From JANJTY01 sp038257155 (GTDB lineage: Bacteria > Pseudomonadota > Gammaproteobacteria > Xanthomonadales > Xanthomonadaceae), in contig JBBSJP010000022.1 of NCBI GenBank assembly GCA_038257155.1, forward strand, positions 1 to 64,000: 64,000 nt of DNA. The letters run 5' to 3'. The notes beneath the pieces are model-generated. The model had not been told where the DNA came from, did no database searches, and was given only the letters and a program-made list of their open reading frames with translations. Of the stretch, positions 49,271 to 58,076 are shown piece after piece; position 1 is the first letter of the stretch; each line of letters opens with the position of its first letter. Position numbers and translations under genes: made by a program.

Positions 49271-50068
49271 TTACTGTGGCAAAGCTCTGCGGCAGAGGAA
49301 GTCCCACGCCGGATCGGAATGACTGCTGTCGAAGACATGGCCTCCAGCAAATTCCACAAGGCTGTAGTCATCGGGCTCGCTCCAGCCGGCTGTCAGGAAG
49401 CGCGCGCGATCTGCCTCCGCGAAAGCCAGCAGGCTGTCACTGCTGCCCACCCGCACCTGCAGGGGAATGGCCCGCGTTGCGGCCTGTGGCGCCGACGCGC
49501 CGGCAAAAGCGTCCAGGACCCCTGCGTTGACCACGTAGGCGGCAAAAAAATCGGCGTTGTACAGGCCCAGATCGTGCACGACATGGCCTCCCGCCGAGAA
49601 GCCGTGCAGATACACCCTGCGGCTGTCGATCGGATAGCGATGTTGCAGTTCGGCGATGGCAGCAGCCAACGCCGGATAGTCTACTGATGGCACCCAACCG
49701 CCCTGTGCACCCGACGCGATCGGCGCCAGCACGATGAAGCCGCCGCTGTCGGAGGCAGCGCTCCAGCTGTCACGCATCAAGTTTGCCCCTGCCGGCGCGC
49801 TGCCTGCACCGGCAGCGCCATGCAGGCTGATCAGCAGGGCCACGCGTCGCGGCGGCAGCAGGGAAGCCGGCACCCGCAGCGGAAAGCTGCGCAAACCTTG
49901 CCCTGGCACGTCGACCAGCAGATCGAAACTGCCGACTTGCGGAATGGCATCGAAGCCATTGGCAAACAGCGAGGACTCAGTGGAACACGCCGACTGCGGA
50001 AGTTCGGCGGCGGGCGCGTTCGATATGGCGCAAAGCGCGACAAGAATTACGGCTATTCGCTTGATCAT
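49271..50068 (-). CDS. Secreted alpha/beta hydrolase, PHB-depolymerase/feruloyl-esterase-like
   Basis: 265 aa from the ATG at 50068. A signal peptide (RIAVILVALCAISNAPAAEL) precedes a SACSTESSLFANGFD segment and then the LpqC/PHB-depolymerase-type hydrolase: oxyanion region ISLHGAAGAGSAP, nucleophile YLHGFSAGGHVVHDLG and late His in FAGGHVFDSS. It likely hydrolyses an ester outside the cytoplasm. The FANGFD stretch resembles the DGFE tail of the beta-helix proteins but lies at the N-terminal end of the mature part. Cotranscribed with puuB. Confidence 0.85.
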   Translation of the reverse strand: MIKRIAVILVALCAISNAPAAELPQSACSTESSLFANGFDAIPQVGSFDLLVDVPGQGLRSFPLRVPASLLPPRRVALLISLHGAAGAGSAPAGANLMRDSWSAASDSGGFIVLAPIASGAQGGWVPSVDYPALAAAIAELQHRYPIDSRRVYLHGFSAGGHVVHDLGLYNADFFAAYVVNAGVLDAFAGASAPQAATRAIPLQVRVGSSDSLLAFAEADRARFLTAGWSEPDDYSLVEFAGGHVFDSSHSDPAWDFLCRRALPQ

Positions 50069-50227
50069 GAGGTCAGCGTAGCAGCCATCCCGGCACGGAT
50101 GAATGTGCGGCACCTTCATGCAACCCGACGCGCAGGTGGGACGGGGGTCACAGGCTGCAGGTGACCCAATGGTGAATGCGAGAAACCAGCGGCTGCGGTG
50201 TGGTCGCCTGGCGCTTACACTCCCCCC

Positions 50228-53200
50228 ATGAGCGTGCGAGAGTCCAACGCAAAATCGTGGCTGGGCGCGCCGTTTCTGCTCGCCGCGGGCCTGTTCTGGC
50301 TCGGCTCCGCCCTGGCGCTGGATCCGGCCAAGGATTTCCACCACTACGTCCGCAATACCTGGAGCATCGAGGAAGGACTGCCGCAGATTAGTGCACAGGC
50401 CATGGCTCAGGACAATGCGGGCTATCTGTGGGTCGGTACCCAGGCCGGACTGGCGCGCTTCGACGGAAATCGCTTTGTCGCCTATACGCCGGAAGACACG
50501 CCGGAGTTGCCTGGTGGATTTGTCCACGACCTGCTGCACGACGCGTCGGGACGCCTCTGGATCGCGACGTACAAGGGCATTGCGATGCACAGCGATGGCC
50601 GCTTTGTGGCGGTACCGTTGGGTGACGAGGAAAACCGGCCACTGAATGTTCTTGACCTGGCCGCAACCGACGACGAAACGGTGCTGGCGGCTGCGGAAAA
50701 TGCGGTCTACGTGATCGAGGAACAGGTGCTTCGGCGCCTGCACGCGCTGCCAGGCCCTGCGCATTCCCTGATGCCGCAGGGCGAGGTGCTCTGGGTGGGC
50801 AGCCGCGGAGGAATCTATCGGATCGACGCCGATGGCAAGGTCGAGTTCCTGCCCATGCCCGGCGACGCCAGCGATGTCGCCGTGACGCACCTGGCGCAGG
50901 CGCAGGGACGTGTCTGGGCAGGCACCAGCCAGGGACTGTTCGAGAACCACAGCGGCCAGTTCCTGCGCTATGAGCTGGATCCCGCGCTGGCCACAGGACC
51001 GATCGAAGCCCTCTTCGAAGACGGTGACGGCAACCTTTGGGTGGCGGACATTGCCCACCTGTCGCGACTGCGTGAGGGACTGCCGCGCGAACGCATCGAG
51101 CGCGCCGACGCGGGGCTCTCGGTGCGCGATGTGTTCGAGGATCGCGAAGGAAATCTGTGGCTGGGCAGTCAATGGAATGGACTGACCCGGCTGCGCAACG
51201 GCTGGACGCGTCGCTTCAGTGTGCGCGAAGGTTTGCACACCGCCTTGGTGTGGTCGCTGGCAGAAGCCGAAGACGGCGGTCTGTGGGTGGGAACCGACGA
51301 AGGACTGAGCCGGTTCCGCGATGGTCGATTTGAACTGGTCGTACCCGCCACGGACCTGCCGCATCCAAATGCCTACACCTTGCTGGTCGAAGCCGAGACG
51401 GTCTGGATCGGAACGCGTCGCGGACTGGCCGTGCTGCGCGGCTCGCAAATTGAGCAGCCTGCCGAGTTCGAACCGCTTCGCTCGGCGCAAATCAACGGCA
51501 TAGTTCGCGACCACGAGGGCGTGCTGTGGTTTGCCACCACGCAGGGGCTTTACCGGTTTGATGAAGCCGGGTTGAGTCATTTCGGTGAAGCCCAGGGCCT
51601 GCGCGATCCACGCGTCCGCTTCATCCTGCAGACGCGCGCGCAGGACCTGTTGCTGGGCACGAACTCGGGGCTGTTCCAACTTCGCGATGGACGCATTCAG
51701 GAGATCGGTGTCGCGCAGGGCTTGCCAAAGGGTCTTGATGTCACTGCGCTGCTCGAATTGCCGGGAGGTGAGCTGGTCCTGGGATCACTCTCCGAATCCC
51801 AGTTCCTGTTTGATGGCAAACGCTGGCTGAGCCTTGGCTCCGACCAGGGAATGCCGCCAAATGCAGCATTCTTTCTTGCGCATGATGCCGATTACCTGTG
51901 GGTTGCTGGAATACGCGGCATCGCCAGGGTACCGATTCAGGACCTGCGGGACTTCGCAACAGGGCGGGTGTCGCGGGTGCGCGGCGAGATGCTCTTGAAC
52001 GAGCGTGGCGATCGCCGCGGTGGCCAGAAGGGCTTCTGCTGCAACGGCGCTGGAAATGCCAAGGGACTCTTGCTGGGCGAGGAGCTCTGGGCGCCGACCC
52101 GCGATGGTCTGGTGGCATTCAACACGCGTAGCGCACACAGCAGTTCGAATGTTCCAACCACCCTGATCGAGCGCGTTCGGGTGGGGGGAGAGTGGCGTCG
52201 CATTGATGGCGAGGACAGTCTGGCGCTCGACGCAGAAAATCGTGACGTGGGCTTTGAGTTCACTGGCATCAGCTTCGAAGATCCGCGCAGTGTTGGCTTT
52301 CGCTTCCGGCTGATCGGCTATCACGAAGACTGGCGCGAGCCGGATGAAATCAGCCAGCGCGTGGTGAGCTACACCAATCTGCCGCCGGGCGACTACCGCT
52401 TCGAGGTGCAGGGCGCCAGTCGGCCAGACGATTGGAGCGCTACGGCGGCGGTGGACTTCTCGATCAAGGCGCATTTCCACGAGACTGCGAGTTTTCGGCT
52501 CTTGCTCGGGCTGCTGGTGGTCGGAGCAGTCTATCTTGGATACCTGTTGTTGCGGCGCGAGCACTCGCGCAACGAGCGTGCGTTGCAGCGTCTGGTGGAG
52601 GAACGTACCGAGGCCTTGGCAGAGGCCAACCTGCAATTGGAAGAGGCCAGCCAGACCGATCAGTTGACCGGTCTGCGAAATCGCCGCTATCTGGCAGCTC
52701 AGATGCCCAAGGACCTTGCCTTCTACGCGCGGGAACTGCGCCGCGGCGGTGCACTGGGCGAGGTGATGGTGTTTGCCATCATCGATATCGACTTCTTCAA
52801 GCCCGTGAATGACCTGTACGGACATCATGCCGGTGACGAGGTGCTGAAGCAGATCGCCCAGGTCTTGCTGACACTGGTACGCACCGGCGATTACGTGGTG
52901 CGCTGGGGCGGCGAGGAGTTCATTCTGGTGTTTCGTCCGACTCCGCCAAACCTCTTGCCACAACTGGGAGAGCGCGTGCGGCGCGCGGTCGCCGAGCACC
53001 GCTTCGACCTGGGTGGCGGCAAGACCCAGTCCATCACTTGCTCGATAGGGCTGGTGGAGCACCCGCTGTTTCTCGACGCCAAGACCACGCTGGAGTGGGA
53101 ACAGCTGCTGGAGCTAGCAGACCGCGCGCTGTATCACGTGAAGCGCAATGGACGTAACGGGTGGGCCGCCTACCGGCCCGCGCCTGGTGTGACGGTCAGT

Positions 53201-53299
53201 CGGGTGCTGGAAATGCTGTGGATGAATGAGGACGAGTTTGCGGCAAGCGATGATCTTGAACTGGTTGCCCAGATCGTCGGTGTGAAACCGACTGAGTGA
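50228..53299 (+). CDS. Periplasmic-sensor diguanylate cyclase (beta-propeller, Y_Y_Y, GGDEF)
   Basis: 1023 aa from the ATG at 50228. An N-terminal hydrophobic leader precedes about fourteen 'two-component regulator propeller' repeats, each with a core of the type GYLWVGTQAGLARFDGNRF, making a 7-bladed pair of propellers in the periplasm. A Y_Y_Y domain (GYHEDWREPDEISQ, YTNLPPGDYRFEVQGAS) and one membrane helix (LLLGLLVVGAVYLGYLLL) follow, then GGDEF. The active-site motif is GGEEF (894-898) with the RxxD inhibitory site RTGD at 885-888, five residues ahead, so it should make c-di-GMP and be product-inhibited. The input ligand is unknown. Convergent with the 692-aa gene. Confidence 0.95.
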   Translation: MSVRESNAKSWLGAPFLLAAGLFWLGSALALDPAKDFHHYVRNTWSIEEGLPQISAQAMAQDNAGYLWVGTQAGLARFDGNRFVAYTPEDTPELPGGFVHDLLHDASGRLWIATYKGIAMHSDGRFVAVPLGDEENRPLNVLDLAATDDETVLAAAENAVYVIEEQVLRRLHALPGPAHSLMPQGEVLWVGSRGGIYRIDADGKVEFLPMPGDASDVAVTHLAQAQGRVWAGTSQGLFENHSGQFLRYELDPALATGPIEALFEDGDGNLWVADIAHLSRLREGLPRERIERADAGLSVRDVFEDREGNLWLGSQWNGLTRLRNGWTRRFSVREGLHTALVWSLAEAEDGGLWVGTDEGLSRFRDGRFELVVPATDLPHPNAYTLLVEAETVWIGTRRGLAVLRGSQIEQPAEFEPLRSAQINGIVRDHEGVLWFATTQGLYRFDEAGLSHFGEAQGLRDPRVRFILQTRAQDLLLGTNSGLFQLRDGRIQEIGVAQGLPKGLDVTALLELPGGELVLGSLSESQFLFDGKRWLSLGSDQGMPPNAAFFLAHDADYLWVAGIRGIARVPIQDLRDFATGRVSRVRGEMLLNERGDRRGGQKGFCCNGAGNAKGLLLGEELWAPTRDGLVAFNTRSAHSSSNVPTTLIERVRVGGEWRRIDGEDSLALDAENRDVGFEFTGISFEDPRSVGFRFRLIGYHEDWREPDEISQRVVSYTNLPPGDYRFEVQGASRPDDWSATAAVDFSIKAHFHETASFRLLLGLLVVGAVYLGYLLLRREHSRNERALQRLVEERTEALAEANLQLEEASQTDQLTGLRNRRYLAAQMPKDLAFYARELRRGGALGEVMVFAIIDIDFFKPVNDLYGHHAGDEVLKQIAQVLLTLVRTGDYVVRWGGEEFILVFRPTPPNLLPQLGERVRRAVAEHRFDLGGGKTQSITCSIGLVEHPLFLDAKTTLEWEQLLELADRALYHVKRNGRNGWAAYRPAPGVTVSRVLEMLWMNEDEFAASDDLELVAQIVGVKPTE

Positions 53300-53401
53300 G
53301 ATGGTGCTCTGACGACACCGCAGCGGCAGTGGGCGGCGCGGTCGTGGTTCGCGTCGCCAATCCGTCAAACGCGGTTCGTGCATGAATGGGTAGCCGGCTT
53401 T

Positions 53402-55480
53402 TCATTCAGGCGCTTCGACAGCGAAGGCGTAACCGCCAGCGGGCAGGGCACGAAGTTCGAGCTGCACCGAGGCGAAATCGTTGTGGCGTTGCAGCAGGTG
53501 GCGCAGGGCGGCGTCGAGCGGCATATCTCGCGCGAGGCTGGCCATGGGCGCATCGCTGAGCAGTTCGATGCCGACGACACCTGGGCCAGACACCGCCGCG
53601 AGCGCGTCGCGAATGCCTGCGCCAAGCGCTGGCAACGGCAGGTCTTGCACCCTGAGCGCGAGCAGGGGTGTCGACGGTGGATCGAGCAGGCGGTAATGGA
53701 TCAGCGTTTCATGCCCTTCCAGCTCGACATAGCCGCCCGCACTATCGCGGAACACGACGAAAATACGGTGGCCTTGTTGCGCGCCCTGGTCAAGATAGAC
53801 ACTGAGTGGCAACCACGAATCCTGGTTCGCGTCAGTAGATTCGCTGTCTGACGCGGCCGGGTCAGCTACCACGTCCCAGAAAGGTGGTGCCTCGCCCGCG
53901 CGCGTTTCTGCTTCGGCCCACACGGGGGCGCTGTGCGAATCGCCGCAGGTGGCCACGCGGGCATGCTGATCGAAATGCTGCTCCTGGCTGTCCCGCTCAG
54001 GATGGGCCATTGACAGTTCGATCCACCACGGATCGGCGCAGACTTCGATTCTTGCAACTTCCGGCTCACGAGTCGCCAGCTTCACGCGCCGGAAAGCGCC
54101 CGCCGCGTCGGGAGCGGCAAGCGGGTATCGCATCTCCTGACGCACCGGATCCCAGTCGAAGGGTTCACCGGAGCGCGGCTCGCGCAACGTCGGCGGCTGA
54201 TTGTGGAGGTACTCAGTCATGTCCTGCGCGGAAACGCCTGAGCGCAGCGAGTCATATTTTATCGCCAGCATCCGGCGCAGCGCCTCACGGTCGTGCTCGC
54301 GCTTGACGAACTCAAGTGACGGTATGGAGATTGCAACCAAGGTCCGTCCAGCCATGTTGTAGGCAAGCGCCCCAAGCATGCCCGACGCGGAATCGGGAAG
54401 CGGATTGACCTCGTCCCAGATGAGGGAGCCCCGTGCCAACACTGACTCGAGTTCGACCGGCTCCGCGTGCAATGCGTCGAGAATCCACTGGTCGATGCGC
54501 GCGCGCATGTTTAGGGTTGCCTGGTGCGCATAGGCCTGGCCTAGCGCCCAAGACTTGGCACAGTCGCCCGCGCCGTCGCGGCGGCACTGCCGCCACGCCG
54601 CGATGCTCCCAAAGGCCTGGCCGTCCAGCGAGCCTGCGAAAAGCTGGAATTCGCTCCGGGCTTGCACGCTCCAGTCGCGTTCTTCTGCCGTGGGGGGGTC
54701 GAGCAAGGCGGCGAGCATTCCGGGCGAAAAAGCGTGCGCATCGAACCAGTCACGGTCCATGGCCTGGCTGAACAGCAGTCGGTTCATTTCCAGTTGATGG
54801 CTCGCCTGCAGCCTGAGCTGCATGCTGCGCGCCTGACCGTAGACGCGTCGCCAGAATTTCGTCGCCTGCCCGAGGCCTTCAATGGCGCGCGGTCCAAGGT
54901 TCGGAGACAGCATTTCCTGCGCAAGCAGGTTGCGGTGCACCTGGGCGATCTCGAAGTCGATTACTGGCGCATCCAGGTTCGGCGTCGCCAGTTCCTCCAG
55001 GTGCGGAATGTCCAGTACGGCGAGAAAGCGTTGCAGCAGCGGCAGGTTGGGTTGGGTCAGCCGGAATACCATCTGGCCCTGGCGCGCCACCCAGTCGATG
55101 CAGTCTTCCTGATGGATCGGGCACCAGTGATCGACGCCGAACTCGTCGAGATTGGGCCGCACCACGCGCAGCCGCGGGCGGAACAACCCGTCGACGAGAT
55201 CATCGCGGGATGGACGCGGACGTCTGCCAACCCAGCCCTGGTAGGCGTCGAGGCGGCTGCGTGCAAGAAGTATCGGACTGTCACCTTCGGCTGCATCCAT
55301 CCCGAGCAGGTGGAGCCAGGCATTGTCGGAGTCAGCCAGCGTATTGACGAACGGTTCGGCGAGGCGAGCGGCATCCGCCGAAGGATCTTCGTCCAGCCGG
55401 TTGAAGATCCACCACAGCAGGACCGGGAGCGCCAGCAACGCCAGCAAACAAAGCGAAAGTCGGACGATCAAGCGGATCAA
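53402..55480 (-). CDS. Hypothetical 692-aa membrane-anchored periplasmic protein
   Basis: Not recognised as a named family. One N-terminal membrane helix (LIVRLSLCLLALLALPVLLW) leads into a large, mostly helical and then beta-rich part. Six or more Cys (HWCPIHQEDC, RQCRRDGAGDC, VATCGDSH) suggest disulfides and a periplasmic place. A stretch after residue 540 is acidic and Ser/Asp-rich. It is alone on its strand, converging on the diguanylate cyclase, with tandem 18-bp repeats just upstream of its start. Nothing ties it to a pathway. Codon use appears ordinary. Confidence 0.7.
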   Translation of the reverse strand: MIRLIVRLSLCLLALLALPVLLWWIFNRLDEDPSADAARLAEPFVNTLADSDNAWLHLLGMDAAEGDSPILLARSRLDAYQGWVGRRPRPSRDDLVDGLFRPRLRVVRPNLDEFGVDHWCPIHQEDCIDWVARQGQMVFRLTQPNLPLLQRFLAVLDIPHLEELATPNLDAPVIDFEIAQVHRNLLAQEMLSPNLGPRAIEGLGQATKFWRRVYGQARSMQLRLQASHQLEMNRLLFSQAMDRDWFDAHAFSPGMLAALLDPPTAEERDWSVQARSEFQLFAGSLDGQAFGSIAAWRQCRRDGAGDCAKSWALGQAYAHQATLNMRARIDQWILDALHAEPVELESVLARGSLIWDEVNPLPDSASGMLGALAYNMAGRTLVAISIPSLEFVKREHDREALRRMLAIKYDSLRSGVSAQDMTEYLHNQPPTLREPRSGEPFDWDPVRQEMRYPLAAPDAAGAFRRVKLATREPEVARIEVCADPWWIELSMAHPERDSQEQHFDQHARVATCGDSHSAPVWAEAETRAGEAPPFWDVVADPAASDSESTDANQDSWLPLSVYLDQGAQQGHRIFVVFRDSAGGYVELEGHETLIHYRLLDPPSTPLLALRVQDLPLPALGAGIRDALAAVSGPGVVGIELLSDAPMASLARDMPLDAALRHLLQRHNDFASVQLELRALPAGGYAFAVEAPE

Positions 55481-55534
55481 CGGAGGTGATTCCGGGCAGC
55501 CGTTCCGCGGAGTCTACGCTGGGAAAGGCGAAGG

Positions 55535-55624
55535 GCAGGGAGAGCGGATAGGGCAGGGAGAGCGGAAGGAGCAGGGAAAGCGGAAGTAGCAGGGAAAGCG
55601 GAAGTAGCAGGGACAGCGGGCCGA
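55535..55624. repeat. Tandem repeat, five 18-bp units
   Basis: Units start at 55535, 55553, 55571, 55589 and 55607, with consensus GCAGGGAAAGCGGAAGTA; units three and four are identical. They lie between the 692-aa gene and the glutamine-synthetase gene, ending 10 bp after the stop codon of the latter. Read on the minus strand they encode an artificial LSLLLP repeat that is not a gene. Confidence 0.85.
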
Positions 55625-55633
55625 GCCGCTGCG

Positions 55634-56998
55634 CTACAAAGGCCGCAAGTACCACTGATACTCGATGTCCGACACTTCCCGATAGAAGGTGGCGATTTCC
55701 TTGCCCTTTTGTGCGCCGAAGTAGTGGCGGAAATCCTTGCCGAAATGCGTGGCGATGAACTCGCTGGCCACGAAATTGGCGTGTGCCTGGCGCCAGTGCG
55801 GCTGGCGGATTTCAGTCTGCTCATAGGCATTGCCGCTGATCGGCGGGCCAGGGTCGCGTGGGTTCTCCAGGCCGTCGAGGATGCCGGCCAGCACGGCCGC
55901 GGTGACCAGATAGGGATTGGCGTCGGCGCCGGCGATGCGGTGCTCGATGCGGGAATTGGCCGGATCGCTGTGGGGGATGCGCAGTGCCACGGTGCGATTG
56001 TTGAAGCCCCAGCATTCGTTGAGCGGCACGAAGGCGTTCAACACGAAGCGGCGGTAACTGTTGGCATGCGGCGCGAACAGCAGCATGCAGTCGTGGACAC
56101 TGGTCTGCAGCCCGGCCACGGCATGGCGCAGTGCATCGGCAGGCGCATCTTCACCGCAGGCGAAGATATTGTTGCCGTCGCGGTCGAGCAGGCTGACGTG
56201 GATATGCGTACCGCTGCCGGACTGCTCGACGAAGGGCTTGGCCATGAAGCTGCCGAGCAGACCCTGATGTTCAGCCACCGCCTTGATGGTGCGCTTCAGG
56301 AACACCGCATCGTCGCAGGCCGCCACGGCGTCGGCGCGGTGCTTGAGATTGATCTCGAACTGGCCGGGCGAATACTCGGCCACCGCGGTGTCGGCGGGAA
56401 TGCGCTGCGCCTCACAGGCGTCGGCAACGGTGTCGATGAAGCCGTGGTAGTCCTCAAGATCCTGCAGGTAATAAACCTGGGTACTGGTATTGCGACGCCC
56501 GGTACGTGGATTGACCGAGGTGCGTGGACGGCCGGCCGCGTCAAGCTCGGCATCGAGCAGGTAAAACTCCAGTTCCACCGCGACTACCGGCGTCAGGCCT
56601 TTGTCGGCAAAGCGCTGAACCAGGCGGGTCAGGATCTCGCGCGGATTGGCGGCAAACGCGCCGCCCTTGCCATCCTCCATGCTGAGCAGGGCTTGCGCCG
56701 TGGGGCGCGATGCCCAGGGCATTGGCCGCAAGGTTCCGGGAATCGGGCGGCAGATGCGGTCCTCGTCGCCGATGTCGTAGCCGAGGCCTGTTTCCTCGAC
56801 CGTGTTGCCAAGGATGTCGGAGGCGATAAGGGACATCGGCAGACAGACGCCGTCGCTGAAAACTTTCGACAGTGTGCTGGCCGCGACGCGTTTGCCGCGC
56901 AGCAGGCCATTCATGTCCGGTAGCACCAAGTCGATCGCTGCCAGGTCGGGCAGGGCATCGACTGTCTGCTGGTCGAGCGGATGCAGGCTTGGCTTCAT
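55634..56998 (-). CDS. puuA: Gamma-glutamylputrescine synthetase-type glutamine synthetase homologue 1
   Basis: 454 aa from the ATG at 56998. It has the glutamine-synthetase core: Glu ligands in VAVELEFYLL and SPGQFEINLKH, GSGTHIHVSLLD, NSYRRFVLNAFVPLNECWGF and NRTVALRIPHSDPANSRIEH. The Tyr of the GlnA adenylylation loop is not obvious. PuuA-like ligases join glutamate to putrescine using ATP, the first step of the Puu pathway. It is divergent from puuD with 318 bp between, most of it holding a REP-like repeat. Which of the two homologues here is the true PuuA is unclear. Confidence 0.88.
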   Translation of the reverse strand: MKPSLHPLDQQTVDALPDLAAIDLVLPDMNGLLRGKRVAASTLSKVFSDGVCLPMSLIASDILGNTVEETGLGYDIGDEDRICRPIPGTLRPMPWASRPTAQALLSMEDGKGGAFAANPREILTRLVQRFADKGLTPVVAVELEFYLLDAELDAAGRPRTSVNPRTGRRNTSTQVYYLQDLEDYHGFIDTVADACEAQRIPADTAVAEYSPGQFEINLKHRADAVAACDDAVFLKRTIKAVAEHQGLLGSFMAKPFVEQSGSGTHIHVSLLDRDGNNIFACGEDAPADALRHAVAGLQTSVHDCMLLFAPHANSYRRFVLNAFVPLNECWGFNNRTVALRIPHSDPANSRIEHRIAGADANPYLVTAAVLAGILDGLENPRDPGPPISGNAYEQTEIRQPHWRQAHANFVASEFIATHFGKDFRHYFGAQKGKEIATFYREVSDIEYQWYLRPL

Positions 56999-57102
56999 AA
57001 GGGGAAGTCCGGGCAAGTGTCGAAATGGTAGGGCAAGAAGCAACCTCATCGAAGGCTAGCAGATGGCGTCTCGGGCGTAAAAAAAATTCAACGAACGTAG
57101 CG

Positions 57103-57218
57103 GCGTCGGATCCGCGCCGACAAGGCTGGCCGCGCTGGCCAGCACTGCTACGGCGCTTGATCCGACCTACAGGCGAGCCGTCGTAGGTCGGCTCAAGCCG
57201 CGCAGCGGTGGAGCCGAC
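57103..57218. repeat. REP-like double palindrome, copy 2 (inverted)
   Basis: GCGTCGGATCCGCG...GCGCTTGATCCGACCTAC and GTAGGTCGGCTCAAGCCGCG...GGTGGAGCCGAC: the same two palindromes as at 25043 and 59525 in the other orientation. The rest of the 318-bp divergent gap (56999-57316) holds a run of A (57080-57086) and the puu promoters, which could not be pinpointed. Confidence 0.75.
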
Positions 57219-57316
57219 GCTGCCCGGAAGCCAGTTTCCCGAGGGGGCAGGTCAGGGTGTTGATAAAATCAAACGGCCGCAGTAGTGTCAGGACTTCCTT
57301 CACGCCGGTCTCGCAG

Positions 57317-58072
57317 ATGCGACAGGTTCCGCTGGTTGGGCTGCCTTCCGATCTTCGCCAGATCGGACCGCATCCGTTCCACGCGGTTGGCGATAAGTAC
57401 CTGCGCGCCGTGATCGATTTCGCCGGCGTGTTTGCAGTTGGACTGCCGGCGCTGCGGCAGCCGCTGGCGCCCGAGGCGATCGTGGCCGAGTTGGACGGCC
57501 TGCTGCTGACCGGCAGCCCGAGCAATATCGAGGTGCATCACTACGGACTGGATCCCTCTGCCGGCGCCGAGCCTTTCGACCCGGCGCGCGATGCCAGCAC
57601 CCTGCCATTGATCCGGGCCGCGATGGCTGCGGGACTGCCCGTGCTGGGTCTGTGTCGCGGCTTTCAGGAAATCAATGTGGCGCTGGGCGGCAGCCTGCAT
57701 CCTCGCGTGCATGAGGTGCCCGGATTGAATGACCACCGCGAGGACAAGCAGGCGCCGCTGGATGCGCAGTACGCGGTATCGCATGCCGTAATCCTGGAGC
57801 CCGGAGGCTTGCTGGCGGATCTGGCCGGCGGCGAGCGCGCCATGGTGAATTCGCTGCACGGCCAGGGCATCGACCGCCTCGCGCCGGGTCTGCGGGTCGA
57901 GGCGCGTGCCGAGGATGGCCTGATCGAGGCCTTCCGCGGCAGCGACGATGCGGCCTTCCTGTTGGCATTGCAGTGGCATCCGGAGTGGAAGCCCGCCGAA
58001 CATCCCTTTTATGCTGCGACCCTGCGTGCCTTTGGCGATGCGTGTCGGCGGCGACTTTCACAGAGACCTTGA
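57317..58072 (+). CDS. puuD: Gamma-glutamyl-GABA hydrolase (class I glutamine amidotransferase fold)
   Basis: 251 aa from the ATG at 57317, close to PuuD length; a TTG at 57257 in frame is an alternative. It cuts gamma-glutamyl-GABA to GABA and glutamate, the last step of the route. The nucleophile Cys is in PVLGLCRGFQEINVALGG, the His/Glu pair in ALQWHPEW, and LLLTGSPSNIEVHHYG is typical of PuuD. Ends 4 bp before the second glutamine-synthetase homologue. Confidence 0.94.
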   Translation: MRQVPLVGLPSDLRQIGPHPFHAVGDKYLRAVIDFAGVFAVGLPALRQPLAPEAIVAELDGLLLTGSPSNIEVHHYGLDPSAGAEPFDPARDASTLPLIRAAMAAGLPVLGLCRGFQEINVALGGSLHPRVHEVPGLNDHREDKQAPLDAQYAVSHAVILEPGGLLADLAGGERAMVNSLHGQGIDRLAPGLRVEARAEDGLIEAFRGSDDAAFLLALQWHPEWKPAEHPFYAATLRAFGDACRRRLSQRP

Positions 58073-58076
58073 TCCA

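Noticed and set aside
49271..51679. An 802-codon frame extending the esterase gene upstream under the diguanylate cyclase
   Set aside because: The esterase begins with a signal peptide at 50068; the extra part is antisense to the propeller repeats of the cyclase.
55332..55655. A frame encoding LSLLLP repeats as a possible membrane peptide
   Set aside because: It is produced by the 18-bp tandem DNA repeat and runs into neighbouring genes; no start site or partner.
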